A stretch of 56,216 nt of DNA from Bacillota bacterium (GTDB lineage Bacteria; Bacillota; Limnochordia; DTU080). A program made the translations under genes and the position numbers. Shown one piece after another: positions 33,779-43,636 of this stretch; position 1 is the stretch's first letter; each line of letters starts with the position of its first letter. The stretch covers positions 1 to 56,216 of the forward strand of contig DUQB01000145.1 of NCBI GenBank assembly GCA_012838035.1, read 5' to 3'. The notes beneath the pieces are model-generated. The model saw only the letters and a program-made list of their open reading frames with translations. It made no database searches and was not told where the DNA came from.

Positions 33779-34561
33779 CTACCCCAACTTCTGGTGTTGC
33801 TGGGGCGTTTCCACGTCTATACGTCCAAACCGAATCGCATCTACCAGGTGGGCAATAAAGGATGCATTGGTGGGCTTAGCTCGTTCCTGATCGACGGTGT
33901 AATGAAAGAGCCGGTCGATGAGGCCCAAATTACCATGGGTCCACGTCACCTCAAGCGCATAGCGAATAGCCCGCTCCACTCTCGGCGGCGTAGTACGCCA
34001 CTGCTCGGCAATGGTCGGGTAGAGCGCCTTCATTACCCGTGTAAGGTAGGTTTCGTCATGATAACACAGCACAATTGCCGTGCATAGGTAGGAATACCCT
34101 TTAAACCGCTCCGGGACGCCCAAATGCTGTAAACAGCGGCGCACCTGCGCCTGCAATTGGTCGGTATCGTAGTCAGCGCGGTCTTCAGAAAAAGGCGACG
34201 TGAGAACCTGGCGTAGTCGTTGTACTAATATGGACAGCTCAAAAGGCTTAAGAACATAGTAGTCCACTCCCGCGGCGGTAGCCTGGGAAATGCTGGAGAC
34301 AGACCCTTCCGTCGTGTAGATGACGATTTTGAGTTCGGGGGCTGCCTTGTAAAGGGCTTTAAGCAGACACCTTCCCGCACTTTGCGCCATAAAGTCCAAC
34401 AACAGCAGATCAGGCTTGTGCTCAGCAATCGCTGACAAGACTTGTTCAGGTTGGAACACGGTAGCAACCACTTGCATGTCTTCCACATGCTTTAGATACT
34501 CACACACGTTGGAACAAGAGACCTGATCGGCATCAGCAATGATCAGTCGGTGAACAACCAA
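33779..34561 (-). CDS. spo0A: Sporulation master regulator Spo0A with divergent receiver
   Basis: Response regulator that starts sporulation. The C-terminal DNA-binding domain (about 140-245) is typical: HLGVPERFKGYSYL, LYPTIAEQW, TTPPRVERAIRYALEV, KPTNASFIAHLVD. The receiver is eroded: the acidic pair is Asp10-Ala11, the phosphorylatable Asp56 is kept, but the usual MPxxDG loop reads MAQSAG, lacking the Pro and one residue. The Thr after beta-4 and Lys105 in VLKPF remain. The start is uncertain: TTG at 34561 lies 12 bases after GGAGG, and TTG at 34573 directly abuts it. spoIVB is upstream, the conserved order. Confidence 0.93.
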   Translation of the reverse strand: MVVHRLIIADADQVSCSNVCEYLKHVEDMQVVATVFQPEQVLSAIAEHKPDLLLLDFMAQSAGRCLLKALYKAAPELKIVIYTTEGSVSSISQATAAGVDYYVLKPFELSILVQRLRQVLTSPFSEDRADYDTDQLQAQVRRCLQHLGVPERFKGYSYLCTAIVLCYHDETYLTRVMKALYPTIAEQWRTTPPRVERAIRYALEVTWTHGNLGLIDRLFHYTVDQERAKPTNASFIAHLVDAIRFGRIDVETPQQHQKLG

Positions 34562-34670
34562 CGCTAACCACAACCTCCATGTTTATCTTTATGTCAAGAA
34601 CTACAGCATAGGCAGGTCAATTCCTTTTATTGAAAGCTGCTGCAGCTGAAACTTGACACGCCGATCTTCT

Positions 34671-34732
34671 TAAAAACCACAGCAGGCCGGTGCGCCCAGC
34701 CGTTCAAAGGAACAACCCGGCTCCCAGCCTGC
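34671..34732 (-). terminator. Possible terminator downstream of spoIVB
   Basis: On the minus strand GCAGGC (34727-34732) pairs with GCCTGC (34682-34687) across an imperfect long arm, followed by TGTGGTTTTTAAG. Confidence 0.35.
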
Positions 34733-34755
34733 GGATATCAACAGGCGGAATCACT

Positions 34756-36057
34756 TCAGGCAGCGGGCTGTCGCCGCTCTGATTCATCTTGAGTAATTCC
34801 CGCTCCGTACACCATAAACTCCGCCAATATCCCGTACCCTTTCAGAGGATCGTTTACGAACACATGCGTAACCGCCCCGACCAAGCGGTTGTCTTGCAAG
34901 ATGGGACTGCCCGACATGCCTTGAATAATGCCGTTGGTGCGGCTGATTAACCGAGGATCAGTCACTTTGATTACCAAGCCTTTGGCATTGGGCCGCGATT
35001 GCCGATTGACGCTGACTATTTCGATCTCGAAGCTTTCGACGCGTTCACCATCCAGTACGGTAAGGATGTACGCCGGCCCCGGTTTTACCTGACTCGCCAG
35101 GGCAACTGGTACCGGCTGATTCGCCGAGTGCGGCAGCATCAGCAGCTTGCCGTAAATACCGAAATCCGTGTTGTCGTCAATTGTACCTAAAGTATTGCCA
35201 TCCTCTTCAAACAAGCCCAATTTCTCTCCCGGCCGGCCCTTCTCGCCCGGTTGAATACCATGAATATAAGCGGGTACGATGCGTCCATCTTTAATGACCA
35301 CGGCAGCGCGGTTGTCATCTGTAATTAGGTGGCCCAGCGCACCATAGCGGCGTGAGTGCGGATCCCAAAACGTGAGCGTACCCACGCCGGCGATCGGATC
35401 TTTCAGAACCAAACCGAGCAAATAGCGCTGTCCACTCCCCGCAGGATCTCGCCCTAGAACCGGTTCTATCTCTAGGCACAAACGTTCACCGGCACGCTCT
35501 ACGACAACCGGCGCCTTCATGCGCCGGATGCCGTAAAAAGCAGCGATCTCTTCGACCTGCCTGATTCTAGTGAGCTCAAAACCGCCGATTTCCACCAAGA
35601 TATCGCCGGAACGGATGCCGGCTTTCTGTGCCGGATGATACTCGACATCATCCATGCCTTGCACCGCCACGGTGCGCTCTACCATAAAGCCCGATTTGGC
35701 CAGCAACACGCCGACAGCTTGCCCTCCCGGCACGACCAAAACCTCGGGAACGACCTCTACGCTGGCAGCACGCACCGGAATAACCCCGAACATGTTCAAG
35801 GTGAGGTTATGTGAACCTATCTGATCGCTGCGCAGGATCGGACTGGTGCCGGCTGCAAAAAGCACGCCGTCATGTAGTGAGTCCGGATCGCTTTTCTCCT
35901 CGCTCACACTAAACAATGGCCCGGTATATAGGGCATACTCCTGACCCGGCAACAAGCGAATATGTGTAGGAAAACGCCACCACGACGCCATCGCTGCGGT
36001 CAGCACGACCAACCCGACGACAGCCGCTATCACCCCCCAAGCCCCGATTCTTCGCAA
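34756..36057 (-). CDS. spoIVB: SpoIVB serine peptidase
   Basis: Forespore-secreted peptidase that signals to the mother cell to activate pro-sigma-K. About 433 residues: an N-terminal membrane segment (about 8-28), a PDZ domain (about 110-200, AGIRSGDILVEIGG) and the SA-clan S55 domain. The catalytic Ser is in QGMSGSPILQDNRLVGAVTH and the His in GALGHLITD. The TTG at 36057 lies eight bases after AAAGGAG; a GTG at 36066 would abut that site. Between recN and spo0A as in Bacillus and Clostridia. Confidence 0.95.
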   Translation of the reverse strand: MRRIGAWGVIAAVVGLVVLTAAMASWWRFPTHIRLLPGQEYALYTGPLFSVSEEKSDPDSLHDGVLFAAGTSPILRSDQIGSHNLTLNMFGVIPVRAASVEVVPEVLVVPGGQAVGVLLAKSGFMVERTVAVQGMDDVEYHPAQKAGIRSGDILVEIGGFELTRIRQVEEIAAFYGIRRMKAPVVVERAGERLCLEIEPVLGRDPAGSGQRYLLGLVLKDPIAGVGTLTFWDPHSRRYGALGHLITDDNRAAVVIKDGRIVPAYIHGIQPGEKGRPGEKLGLFEEDGNTLGTIDDNTDFGIYGKLLMLPHSANQPVPVALASQVKPGPAYILTVLDGERVESFEIEIVSVNRQSRPNAKGLVIKVTDPRLISRTNGIIQGMSGSPILQDNRLVGAVTHVFVNDPLKGYGILAEFMVYGAGITQDESERRQPAA

Positions 36058-36139
36058 GGGCTTCACTCCTTTACGCGAGATGTATATCTACGTGCAACAG
36101 GAGTAGGATACCCGCTTGGGAGAGAGGTGTTGTACCGTT

Positions 36140-37852
36140 CTACCTGGGACCTTTCTGCGCATGGGCCAGCATCTGCCTGGCATGTTCCAGCGTTGTTCGG
36201 TTTTGCGTGCCGTCAAGCATGCGGGCGATCTCGTGCACACGGTCGGCTTTGGTGATGGAGGTAAGTATTATGTGAGTAGTATCATTCTCGATCGACTTGG
36301 TGATGAGGATGTGATGATCGGCCATAGCCGCTATTTGCGCCAAATGGGTGACGCATAGCACCTGGCGTCCATGAGCCAAATGGCTCAGCTTCTGCGCCAC
36401 AGCCTGCGCCGTGCGGCCGCCTACGCCGGCATCAACCTCATCAAAGATTAAGGTAGGTACGCTGTACACGTCGGCCAAAACGGCCTTAAGCGCCAGCATG
36501 ACACGAGACAGCTCTCCACCTGAAGCGACTCGATGGAGAGCTCGAGGTTCTTCGCCTGGGTTGGCGGAGAACAAAAACTCACAGCTGTCGTAACCACGCG
36601 GCGTAACGGCTAAATACCGGTCGCCGCGCTGAACACCTGCCTCATCGGTGCGCTCCGTCAAATTGACGATAAAAGCCGCCTGTTCCATGCCCAAAGAGCG
36701 CAGCTCGTTCTCAATCAGCTTTTCCAGCTCTCGGCCGATGCGTACGCGGGCTTGGTGCAAGGCCGCGGCATATTTCAGATACTCGCGTTCGCTCTTTGCA
36801 ACTGCGGCAGTCAAATGTTGAGTGCGTTGTACTGTGTCCTTCAAAGCATCTATCTGCAATTGCGCTTGCTCGGCAAAGGCGAGGACATCCGCAACGCTGG
36901 GACCATATTTACGTTTCAATTGCTCGATGAGCTCTAAGCGGGCATCTATTTCCGCCAAGCTTTCCGGATCGGCATGCATCTCGTCTCTGCGAAGACGTAT
37001 TTCGCGCGCCGTATCGGCTAGTAAGGACTCCACCTCGCGCAGCGCACTGAGCAGTACTTGGCAGCGGTGATCCAACCTGGCCGCTTCCGATAGACTGCTC
37101 ACTGCAGCGCCGACTAAGTCGATCGCCGCCGCACTCTCGTTTTCGTAGACAGCTTGATAGGTCGCGCTTAACAGTTGCTTTAACTGCTCCGCATTGATGA
37201 GTACCGATCGCTCCGCTTCCAGCTGCTCATCTTCGCCCACTTTTAGGTCCGCCGCCACAATCTCATTCAACTGGTAGTTGAGGATGTCCAAGGTGCGGTT
37301 GCGTTCTCGTTCACTTTGCCGTAGCTCCGCCAGTTCCCGACGAGCAGCGCTGCGTCGTTCCGCGGCTTGCGCCGTTTGCCGGCGTAACTCCTCAATTTCT
37401 GCGCCGCCAAAAGCATCCAGCATGTCCAGCCGGCGCGATGCCGACAATAACCACTGCGACTCATGCTGGCTGTGGACATCGACATAGATGCCGCCCAGTT
37501 TCTGTAGTAAACCAACCGTAGCAAGCCGCCCATTGACCCTACAGCGACTGCGCCCCTGCGCACTGATCTCTCGGCTCACCAAGATCGTTTCGTCTTGAGC
37601 TATCCCCTGCTCTTCCAGTAGTTGCCGTGCGGCAGGAATTGGTAAGAAGGTCGCTTCCAACAGTGCCGATTCAGCGCCGGAACGAACGACGTCGGCAGCC
37701 GATACTTTGCCGCCCAGCAGTGCGGTGAGGGCATCAATGATGATCGATTTACCGGCGCCCGTTTCACCAGTTAGCACCGTAAGGCCCTGATGCCAGCTGA
37801 TGGTAGCCTCATTGATCAATACGAAATCTCTGACATGAAGGTCGAGCAGCAT
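36140..37852 (-). CDS. recN: DNA repair protein RecN
   Basis: SMC-like ATPase acting in double-strand break repair, 570 residues. Walker A TGETGAGKS at 28-36. Two coiled-coil arms (about 150-240 and 275-370) separate the ATPase halves. The signature ASGGELSRVMLALK and Walker B PTLIFDEVDAGVGG lie in the C-terminal half, followed by VTHLAQIAA. ATG with agggagaatggtgaaggcgt upstream. It follows argR by 110 bases, as in many Firmicutes. Confidence 0.97.
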   Translation of the reverse strand: MLLDLHVRDFVLINEATISWHQGLTVLTGETGAGKSIIIDALTALLGGKVSAADVVRSGAESALLEATFLPIPAARQLLEEQGIAQDETILVSREISAQGRSRCRVNGRLATVGLLQKLGGIYVDVHSQHESQWLLSASRRLDMLDAFGGAEIEELRRQTAQAAERRSAARRELAELRQSERERNRTLDILNYQLNEIVAADLKVGEDEQLEAERSVLINAEQLKQLLSATYQAVYENESAAAIDLVGAAVSSLSEAARLDHRCQVLLSALREVESLLADTAREIRLRRDEMHADPESLAEIDARLELIEQLKRKYGPSVADVLAFAEQAQLQIDALKDTVQRTQHLTAAVAKSEREYLKYAAALHQARVRIGRELEKLIENELRSLGMEQAAFIVNLTERTDEAGVQRGDRYLAVTPRGYDSCEFLFSANPGEEPRALHRVASGGELSRVMLALKAVLADVYSVPTLIFDEVDAGVGGRTAQAVAQKLSHLAHGRQVLCVTHLAQIAAMADHHILITKSIENDTTHIILTSITKADRVHEIARMLDGTQNRTTLEHARQMLAHAQKGPR

Positions 37853-37962
37853 ACGCCTTCACCATTCTCCCTCGCAATTCTTATAGCCATGCGTAATGCG
37901 GTTGCTCGGCTTTTTACATCGGGACGACCGGCAAGGACGAGATAAAGCGACTATGCCGTCGG

Positions 37963-38439
37963 TTAGTTGACCTCCTGCCCCCATAAACGATGTAGTTCCG
38001 CTTCCAGCGCTAAAACAGCCTGAGAGGGCGGTTGATCATCGGGATCGCTGACGATGATCAACACTACATCGTCACCTGCCAGCGTGGCCATGACCGCCGC
38101 ATAGGCGATATCGTCAATAGCTGCGGCAACGGCATTAGCCGTGCCTGGTTCACACTTGAGGATAATGAAATTGCGGCTCACCCCGATGTCGCGCACAAAA
38201 TCGTTAAAGGCGCGGCGAGCTCTGCCGACGGCATCACTAGTAGGCGCCTCAGGTGGTTCCGCATAACGGTATCCGGTTCCAGCAGGCACTTTAACCAGAC
38301 GCAGTTCACGTATGTCACGGGAAACAGTCGCTTGAGTCACTTCAATGCCTTGCGCCGCTAAAAGCGCGGTTAAATCCTCTTGAGTAGCCACGACATGGTC
38401 GCGAATCAGCTTCAGAATGACGGCGTGCCGGCGATTCAT
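37963..38439 (-). CDS. argR: Arginine repressor ArgR/AhrC
   Basis: Hexameric arginine-sensing transcription factor, 158 residues. Winged-helix N-terminus with RHAVILKLIRDHVVATQEDL and TQATVSRDIRELRLVKV, then the C-terminal arginine-binding and oligomerisation domain (about 80-150) with the GTANAVAAAID motif. The ATG at 38439 has GGAGG eight bases upstream. Between nadK and recN as in B. subtilis ahrC. CarA-CarB in this window is a plausible target, though I see no certain ARG box there. Confidence 0.96.
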   Translation of the reverse strand: MNRRHAVILKLIRDHVVATQEDLTALLAAQGIEVTQATVSRDIRELRLVKVPAGTGYRYAEPPEAPTSDAVGRARRAFNDFVRDIGVSRNFIILKCEPGTANAVAAAIDDIAYAAVMATLAGDDVVLIIVSDPDDQPPSQAVLALEAELHRLWGQEVN

Positions 38440-38453
38440 CAAGTACTCCTCCG

Positions 38454-39311
38454 TTACTGCGAATTGAGCATGTGCACGCTTAGCACGTCATAGAACGAAC
38501 CTTCTCGCATACGGATAAGGCGAGTTGCATACGGTGCCCTACCTACCAGCACCTCATCGCCCGACATCAGATGCTTACCGTGTACTCCATCGGCAGTGAG
38601 CATTAGATCATCGTGTTCCGTAGGCGTGGTTACACGAATACGCACTACGCTGCTCCCAGGTAGTACCACCGTGCGAGCCGCCAGTGAATGCGGACAGACC
38701 GGCGTCACCAGTATGGCATTCATTTCGGGGTGTACTATGGGACCACCCGCAGACAACGAGTATGCCGTTGATCCCGTAGGTGTGGCCACGATGATGCCGT
38801 CGCCCACATACGTACCGATGCGGTATCCTTCCGCGGTCGCTTCCAAACTCAGCATCCTGCCGAAGGTACCGCGGGCTATCACAACGTCGTTGAGCGCCGT
38901 TTGCTTCTGCAGTAAGACACCGGCACGCATCACTTGCGCCTCAAGCATCATCCGTTCCACCACGGTGTATTCACCGCGTAAAAGGCGCGGTAGCGCCTCG
39001 GACAACTGTGCAGGTTCAATTTCGCTAAGAAACCCGATCCGTCCCAAATTCACGCCCAGGATGGGGATCCCGGTACCGTACAGCAATCGCGCCGCGGTAA
39101 GCAAAGCCCCGTCTCCCCCCAACACGATAGCGGCATCGGCTTGCAAGAACTCCTTTTCAACGCTGTGAACTTCAGAAAGACCTAGAGTGGGATGTACGCC
39201 GGGGGTGGTGCTCACCTGAACACCAAGACGGGTTAGCTCCGGGACCATACGGCGCGCTAAGTTGAGGGCTTGTGGTTTTCCCGTATGAGGTATTAGGGCG
39301 ATTCTACGCAT
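38454..39311 (-). CDS. nadK: NAD kinase
   Basis: Phosphorylates NAD to NADP, cytoplasmic. 285 residues with GGDG at 65-68, GVNLGRIGFL following it, NDVV near 140, and the TPTGSTAYSLSAGGPIV motif near 180-195. ATG with agcggagggttact upstream. Start of a nadK-argR-recN unit behind a good promoter at 39411-39439. Confidence 0.97.
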   Translation of the reverse strand: MRRIALIPHTGKPQALNLARRMVPELTRLGVQVSTTPGVHPTLGLSEVHSVEKEFLQADAAIVLGGDGALLTAARLLYGTGIPILGVNLGRIGFLSEIEPAQLSEALPRLLRGEYTVVERMMLEAQVMRAGVLLQKQTALNDVVIARGTFGRMLSLEATAEGYRIGTYVGDGIIVATPTGSTAYSLSAGGPIVHPEMNAILVTPVCPHSLAARTVVLPGSSVVRIRVTTPTEHDDLMLTADGVHGKHLMSGDEVLVGRAPYATRLIRMREGSFYDVLSVHMLNSQ

Positions 39312-39410
39312 AGTAACCCTCCGCTGCCGGGCTCCGCTACCCAGCTTGTGCTCACAGACTTTTTGTAAATAAGCAACCTCAGAGGTGAAAAGGGATGATC
39401 TCTATTCCAA

Positions 39411-39439
39411 AATATACCAGGCGCCGGCGTTAGGGGCAA
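39411..39439 (-). promoter_or_regulatory. Predicted sigma-A promoter of nadK-argR-recN
   Basis: Minus strand TTGCCC (39434-39439), 17-base spacer, TATATT (39411-39416). Located in the 171-base gap after tlyA, about 100 bases before the nadK start. Confidence 0.6.
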
Positions 39440-39482
39440 CAAAGAACCCGGATCAGAACAAGTCGGCACGTAACCACTGCCC

Positions 39483-40310
39483 CTATTTGGCTTTAGTTTT
39501 GCCACCCAAAATGATGTGTGCCTCTTGTACCACCTGCGGGATCAGGACATCGACTGCATCACCTCTGCCGGGCTCCCGCACTGCATGCCGCAAATGCATC
39601 AGAAACTCTATGTTGCCTTCCGGGCCGGTAATAGGGGAAAACGTCAGGCCGTCGACGATTAAGCCCAGTGTCGCCGCGGTGGCCGCCGTGCTTCGTAACA
39701 CTCGTTCATGCACCTCAGGATCGCGCACGACTCCTTTCTTGCCGACGTACTCCCTACCCGCCTCAAATTGAGGCTTCACTAAAACGATGAGGTCGCCTTC
39801 CGGGAGCAAAAAAGGCATCAGGTGCGGTAACACCTTCTGCACGGAGATGAACGAGACATCCATGACGATGAGTTCAACAGGAGGCGCTTGTTCCGTGGTG
39901 AGATGCCGAATATTGGTGCGCTCCAGTACACTCACACGCGGATCTTTACGCAAACTCCAAGCCAGTTGGCCATAGCCGACATCAACGGCATATACGTGTT
40001 GGGCGCCGTTTTGCAGCAGACAATCGGTGAACCCACCTGTAGAAGCGCCTACATCGAGACAGACTTTATTCCGTGCCGTCACAGCGAACGTATCCAACGC
40101 TTTCGCCAGTTTAAGACCTCCGCGCGAAACATACGGCAAGGTTTCTCGCACCTCAATAGACGCGTCTGCAGGCACCTGCGTACCGGGTTTGAGCTCTCTC
40201 TGCTCGTTGACATAAACATCACCGGCCATAATCGCCCGGCGAGCCTGCTCCCGACTGGGAAAGAAACCTCTGTTTACCAAAATGACGTCAAGTCTTGCCT
40301 TTTCTACCAT
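39483..40310 (-). CDS. tlyA: TlyA-family rRNA 2'-O-methyltransferase
   Basis: 275 residues. An N-terminal S4 RNA-binding domain (about 3-62, RLDVILVNRGFFPSREQARRA) is followed by a FtsJ-like methyltransferase domain (about 63-245) with LDVGASTGGFTDCLLQ as the SAM motif and VKPQFE near 190. TlyA from Mycobacterium methylates 16S and 23S rRNA. ATG with taaggagtctgt upstream. Typical order dxs-tlyA-nadK. Confidence 0.94.
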   Translation of the reverse strand: MVEKARLDVILVNRGFFPSREQARRAIMAGDVYVNEQRELKPGTQVPADASIEVRETLPYVSRGGLKLAKALDTFAVTARNKVCLDVGASTGGFTDCLLQNGAQHVYAVDVGYGQLAWSLRKDPRVSVLERTNIRHLTTEQAPPVELIVMDVSFISVQKVLPHLMPFLLPEGDLIVLVKPQFEAGREYVGKKGVVRDPEVHERVLRSTAATAATLGLIVDGLTFSPITGPEGNIEFLMHLRHAVREPGRGDAVDVLIPQVVQEAHIILGGKTKAK

Positions 40311-40367
40311 ACAGACTCCTTAAAACCCTGCTCTGCTCGCTCGTATCGGTCATCACCGCCGCCCGCC

Positions 40368-42260
40368 TTAATGAGCTACGAACGAACCTAATGTCGGTCG
40401 TTCATTGAGCAGCAGTTGTACGGCGCCGGCAATATCTTCGGCAGTAAGCCCGCTGAGTCGATGCAATCTTTCTGTGTCGCCTTGTTCAACAAAGGTATCG
40501 CCGATGCCCAACAACCTAACGCGCTCGATAGGCACATGTCGTCGGGTTAAAAGCTCCAAAACCGCAGAGCCGAATCCGCCGGCCACCGCATTCTCCTCCA
40601 CCGTCACCAATCCCCCGGGCAACCTGGCCAGTTGCAGCACCAACTCCTCGTCCAACGGTTTTACGAAGCGAGCATCAGCCACTGTTACAGCCGTACCGCG
40701 GGCGGCGAGCAGTTCTGCAGCCGAAAGCGCCGTGTTGACCATACTTCCTATGGCCAGTATACCGGCATCGTTTCCTTCGCGCAGGATCTCACCCTTGCCT
40801 AACGGTACCGTCCGCGGCTTCACGTTTCTGCCCGGCGCTGCCGTAGCACCTCTCGGATACCGTATAGCTACCGGGCGTGCGAGTTGTAAGGCCGTACATA
40901 ACATATCGCGCAATGCTGCGCCATCACGCGGCGCCATTACCACCATATTGGGGAACGTGCGGAGAAACGACAAATCCAGCACTCCATGGTGTGTGGGTCC
41001 ATCGTCGCCTACGATGCCGGCACGATCCAAGCAAAAGATAACCGGCAGATTTTGCAGCGCGACATCGTGTACGATCTGATCATAGGCGCGTTGCAGGAAC
41101 GTGGAGTATATAGCGACCACGGGACGTTGCCCACCACAGGCCAGCCCAGCCGCCAGCGTCACTGCATGTTGCTCGGCGATGGCCACATCGATAAAACGGT
41201 CCGGCAACTCTTCGGCGAATTTGGCCAATCCGGTGCCTTCCGGCATCGCAGCGGTAATGGCTACGATGCTCGGATCATCCTTGGCCAGTTCCAGTAGCGC
41301 ATCGCCAAAGACCTCCGAGTAAGTAACCGCAAACGGAGCATCTGAATCACAGATGGGAGGTTTAAGAGAGTGCAGTCGCCCCGGATCTTCCTCTGCCGGC
41401 GGATAGCCGCGCCCCTTCTGCGTAATGGCGTGAATGAGCACGGGGCCGCCTCTGCTGATGGCTTCGCGTAAAACCCGCTGGAGCAATGGGATGTTATGTC
41501 CGTCGATGGGGCCGTAGTATGCCCAACCTAAATCCTGAAACATAGCGCCGGGCACAACCACATGACGCACCGTAGCGGCCAGTTTTTCGGCGACCTTCAT
41601 CATCGATCCGCCGATTGCCGGAATGCGGGACATGATGCGTTCAATCTCATCACGCGCCCTCACCACCGCGGGATCCGTACGGATCGTTGTCAGATACTGA
41701 TGCAGCGCCCCCACATTCTTACTGATCGACATCGCATTATCGTTAAGAATGACGACTAAATCGGTATCCAGTTCACCTGCGTGATTAAGCGCTTCGAAGG
41801 CCATGCCTGCGGTCATGGCGCCGTCGCCGGTAATGGTAACCACCTTGTAGTTCTCGCCGCGAGCATCGCGCGCTAAGCAGTATCCCAAGGCTGCGGAAAT
41901 GGAAGTGCCGGCATGCCCCACGCCGAACGCATCGTGCGGACTCTCCTCGCGCCGCGGAAAGCCGCTGAGCCCCTGATATTGCCGCAATGTGGGGAACTCG
42001 CGCAGACGACCGGTAATCAGCTTATGGGCATACGCTTGGTGACCGACATCAAAGATGATTTTATCGGTGGGGCTGTTGAGTACCGAATGAACCGCCAGGA
42101 TAATCTCAACAGCGCCTAGATTCGCTCCCAAGTGCCCGCCGTTTTTTTGCACGGTCCGCACGATTTCTTCTCGCAATTCACCGGCTAAGCATTTTAACCG
42201 ATCCGTATCCAGCCGTTTTAAATCGGCCGGAGACCTTATTTCATCCAATACACGGGCCAC
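40368..42260 (-). CDS. dxs: 1-deoxy-D-xylulose-5-phosphate synthase
   Basis: First step of the MEP isoprenoid pathway, joining pyruvate and glyceraldehyde 3-phosphate with thiamine diphosphate. 630 residues, three domains: the TPP-binding half with GHQAYAHKLITGR near 75 and GDGAMTAGMAFEALNH near 150, the pyrimidine-binding transketolase domain with AEQHAVTLAAGLA near 370, and the C-terminal domain. GTG start at 42260 after gagggg. Downstream of ispA, so two isoprenoid genes are adjacent. Confidence 0.97.
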   Translation of the reverse strand: MARVLDEIRSPADLKRLDTDRLKCLAGELREEIVRTVQKNGGHLGANLGAVEIILAVHSVLNSPTDKIIFDVGHQAYAHKLITGRLREFPTLRQYQGLSGFPRREESPHDAFGVGHAGTSISAALGYCLARDARGENYKVVTITGDGAMTAGMAFEALNHAGELDTDLVVILNDNAMSISKNVGALHQYLTTIRTDPAVVRARDEIERIMSRIPAIGGSMMKVAEKLAATVRHVVVPGAMFQDLGWAYYGPIDGHNIPLLQRVLREAISRGGPVLIHAITQKGRGYPPAEEDPGRLHSLKPPICDSDAPFAVTYSEVFGDALLELAKDDPSIVAITAAMPEGTGLAKFAEELPDRFIDVAIAEQHAVTLAAGLACGGQRPVVAIYSTFLQRAYDQIVHDVALQNLPVIFCLDRAGIVGDDGPTHHGVLDLSFLRTFPNMVVMAPRDGAALRDMLCTALQLARPVAIRYPRGATAAPGRNVKPRTVPLGKGEILREGNDAGILAIGSMVNTALSAAELLAARGTAVTVADARFVKPLDEELVLQLARLPGGLVTVEENAVAGGFGSAVLELLTRRHVPIERVRLLGIGDTFVEQGDTERLHRLSGLTAEDIAGAVQLLLNERPTLGSFVAH

Positions 42261-42396
42261 ATCAGCCCCTCACTCTCTGTATCGCCATGGCTTTGTTTTC
42301 GCAATGGCTCCTTCCACATATAGCTTATCCAAATACATACGCAGTTCGAGTCTATGTATAAGCAACTCGGCAGGCTAGGTCGAGGATCGCCGCCTT

Positions 42397-43308
42397 CTAA
42401 TGGTCGCGCTCAACAATAAACTGGGCCAGCTCGATCAATCGGGCGGCATGAGATCCGAATGGTTCTAAGGCCGTTTGCGCCTTTTCTACGGCTTCCCGCG
42501 CCATTTGTTGCGAGCGTGCCAAACCGAAAATGCGCGGGTAGGTCAGCTTCCGGCTCCGATCATCGCTTCCAACCGCTTTTCCCAACGCTTCCGCGCTGCC
42601 GATCTGATCTAATACATCATCGGTAATTTGGAAAGCCAAACCGAATTGCTCGGCATACTCATCGACTGCCACCAGTTGCGCAGGCGTTAATCCGCCCAAC
42701 AACCCGCCGGTACGCAGACTGCACCTAAAAAGCGCTCCGGTTTTATGCGTATGTATATATTGTAACATAGCGAAGGCATTATCGCCCGGATCCGCCCCTT
42801 CCGCCTGCAGATCGGCTACTTGTCCGCCTACCAAGCCCGTACTGCCTATGGCTGTCGCCACTTCGGCCAGAACTTGCACGGTCAGTGCCGCGGAAATGCC
42901 CGTCAACTCCGGCAGCCTGCCGATAACCACAAAAGCCTGCGTAAGCAAAGCGTCGCCGGCCAACACGGCGATGCCTTCGCCGAACACCTTATGATTTGTC
43001 GGTTTTCCCCGGCGGTAGTCGTCATCATCCATGCAAGGCAGATCATCGTGGATCAGCGAATAAGCATGAATCATCTCTATCGCGGCAGCGAGCGGCAAGG
43101 CCGCCTCACCGTTGCCGTGCAGCAATCCGGCAGCTTCCAAGGTTAACATGGCGCGCAGGCGCTTGCCGCCGTTGCATGCGCTATAGCGCATGGCTTCATG
43201 AATAATGCCAGGCTGCGTTTGGCCGGAGGGCAGCAGGCGATCCAACTCCATCTCGACGCGCTGTGCGACCTCTTGCATGTATTGTGCTAATGGTTTAGCG
43301 TGAGTCAT
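42397..43308 (-). CDS. ispA: Polyprenyl synthetase (farnesyl diphosphate synthase type)
   Basis: Trans-prenyltransferase, 303 residues. First Asp-rich motif is IHDDLPCMDDDDYRRG (about 88-103), second is ITDDVLD (about 228-234), and GGKRLRAML lies near 48-56. Residues before the first motif (SLIHDDLPCMD with the two-residue insertion) fit type-II short-chain FPP synthases. Its ATG overlaps the xseB stop by four bases (ATGA), indicating translational coupling. Confidence 0.95.
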   Translation of the reverse strand: MTHAKPLAQYMQEVAQRVEMELDRLLPSGQTQPGIIHEAMRYSACNGGKRLRAMLTLEAAGLLHGNGEAALPLAAAIEMIHAYSLIHDDLPCMDDDDYRRGKPTNHKVFGEGIAVLAGDALLTQAFVVIGRLPELTGISAALTVQVLAEVATAIGSTGLVGGQVADLQAEGADPGDNAFAMLQYIHTHKTGALFRCSLRTGGLLGGLTPAQLVAVDEYAEQFGLAFQITDDVLDQIGSAEALGKAVGSDDRSRKLTYPRIFGLARSQQMAREAVEKAQTALEPFGSHAARLIELAQFIVERDH

Positions 43309-43580
43309 GACACCGCTCCCGTATCGTCAGCCGTGAACGGTAGAATTTTCGGTTCGCCGTCCGCGCCTTTTATCAACTGCTCAATGCGGGCTTCCGTTTT
43401 ATCCAGATAACCGGCACATTGCCTGGTCAACGCTATGCCTTCTTCAAACAGCTTCAGGGAGGCGTCTAAAGACGCTTCGCCCTCCTCCAGCTGCCGCACG
43501 ATCTCTTCCAAACGGTTTAGTGCCTGTTCAAAGGTGAGCTGTTCTTCTTGTTTGCTTTTTGCCGGTTGCATGGACCACAT
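43305..43580 (-). CDS. xseB: Exodeoxyribonuclease VII small subunit
   Basis: 91 residues, the two-helix XseB that binds the large subunit. The family pattern LTFEQALNRLEEIVRQLEEGEASLDASLKLFEEGI is visible in residues 15-50. Start ATG at 43580 with gggga seven bases upstream; an ATG three codons later is possible. Between xseA and ispA, the usual order. Confidence 0.95.
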   Translation of the reverse strand: MWSMQPAKSKQEEQLTFEQALNRLEEIVRQLEEGEASLDASLKLFEEGIALTRQCAGYLDKTEARIEQLIKGADGEPKILPFTADDTGAVS

Positions 43581-43636
43581 CTCACTTTCCCCGCAAATTT
43601 GCCGTACACACAGTGGTGCGCTAAAGAAATTACTTA

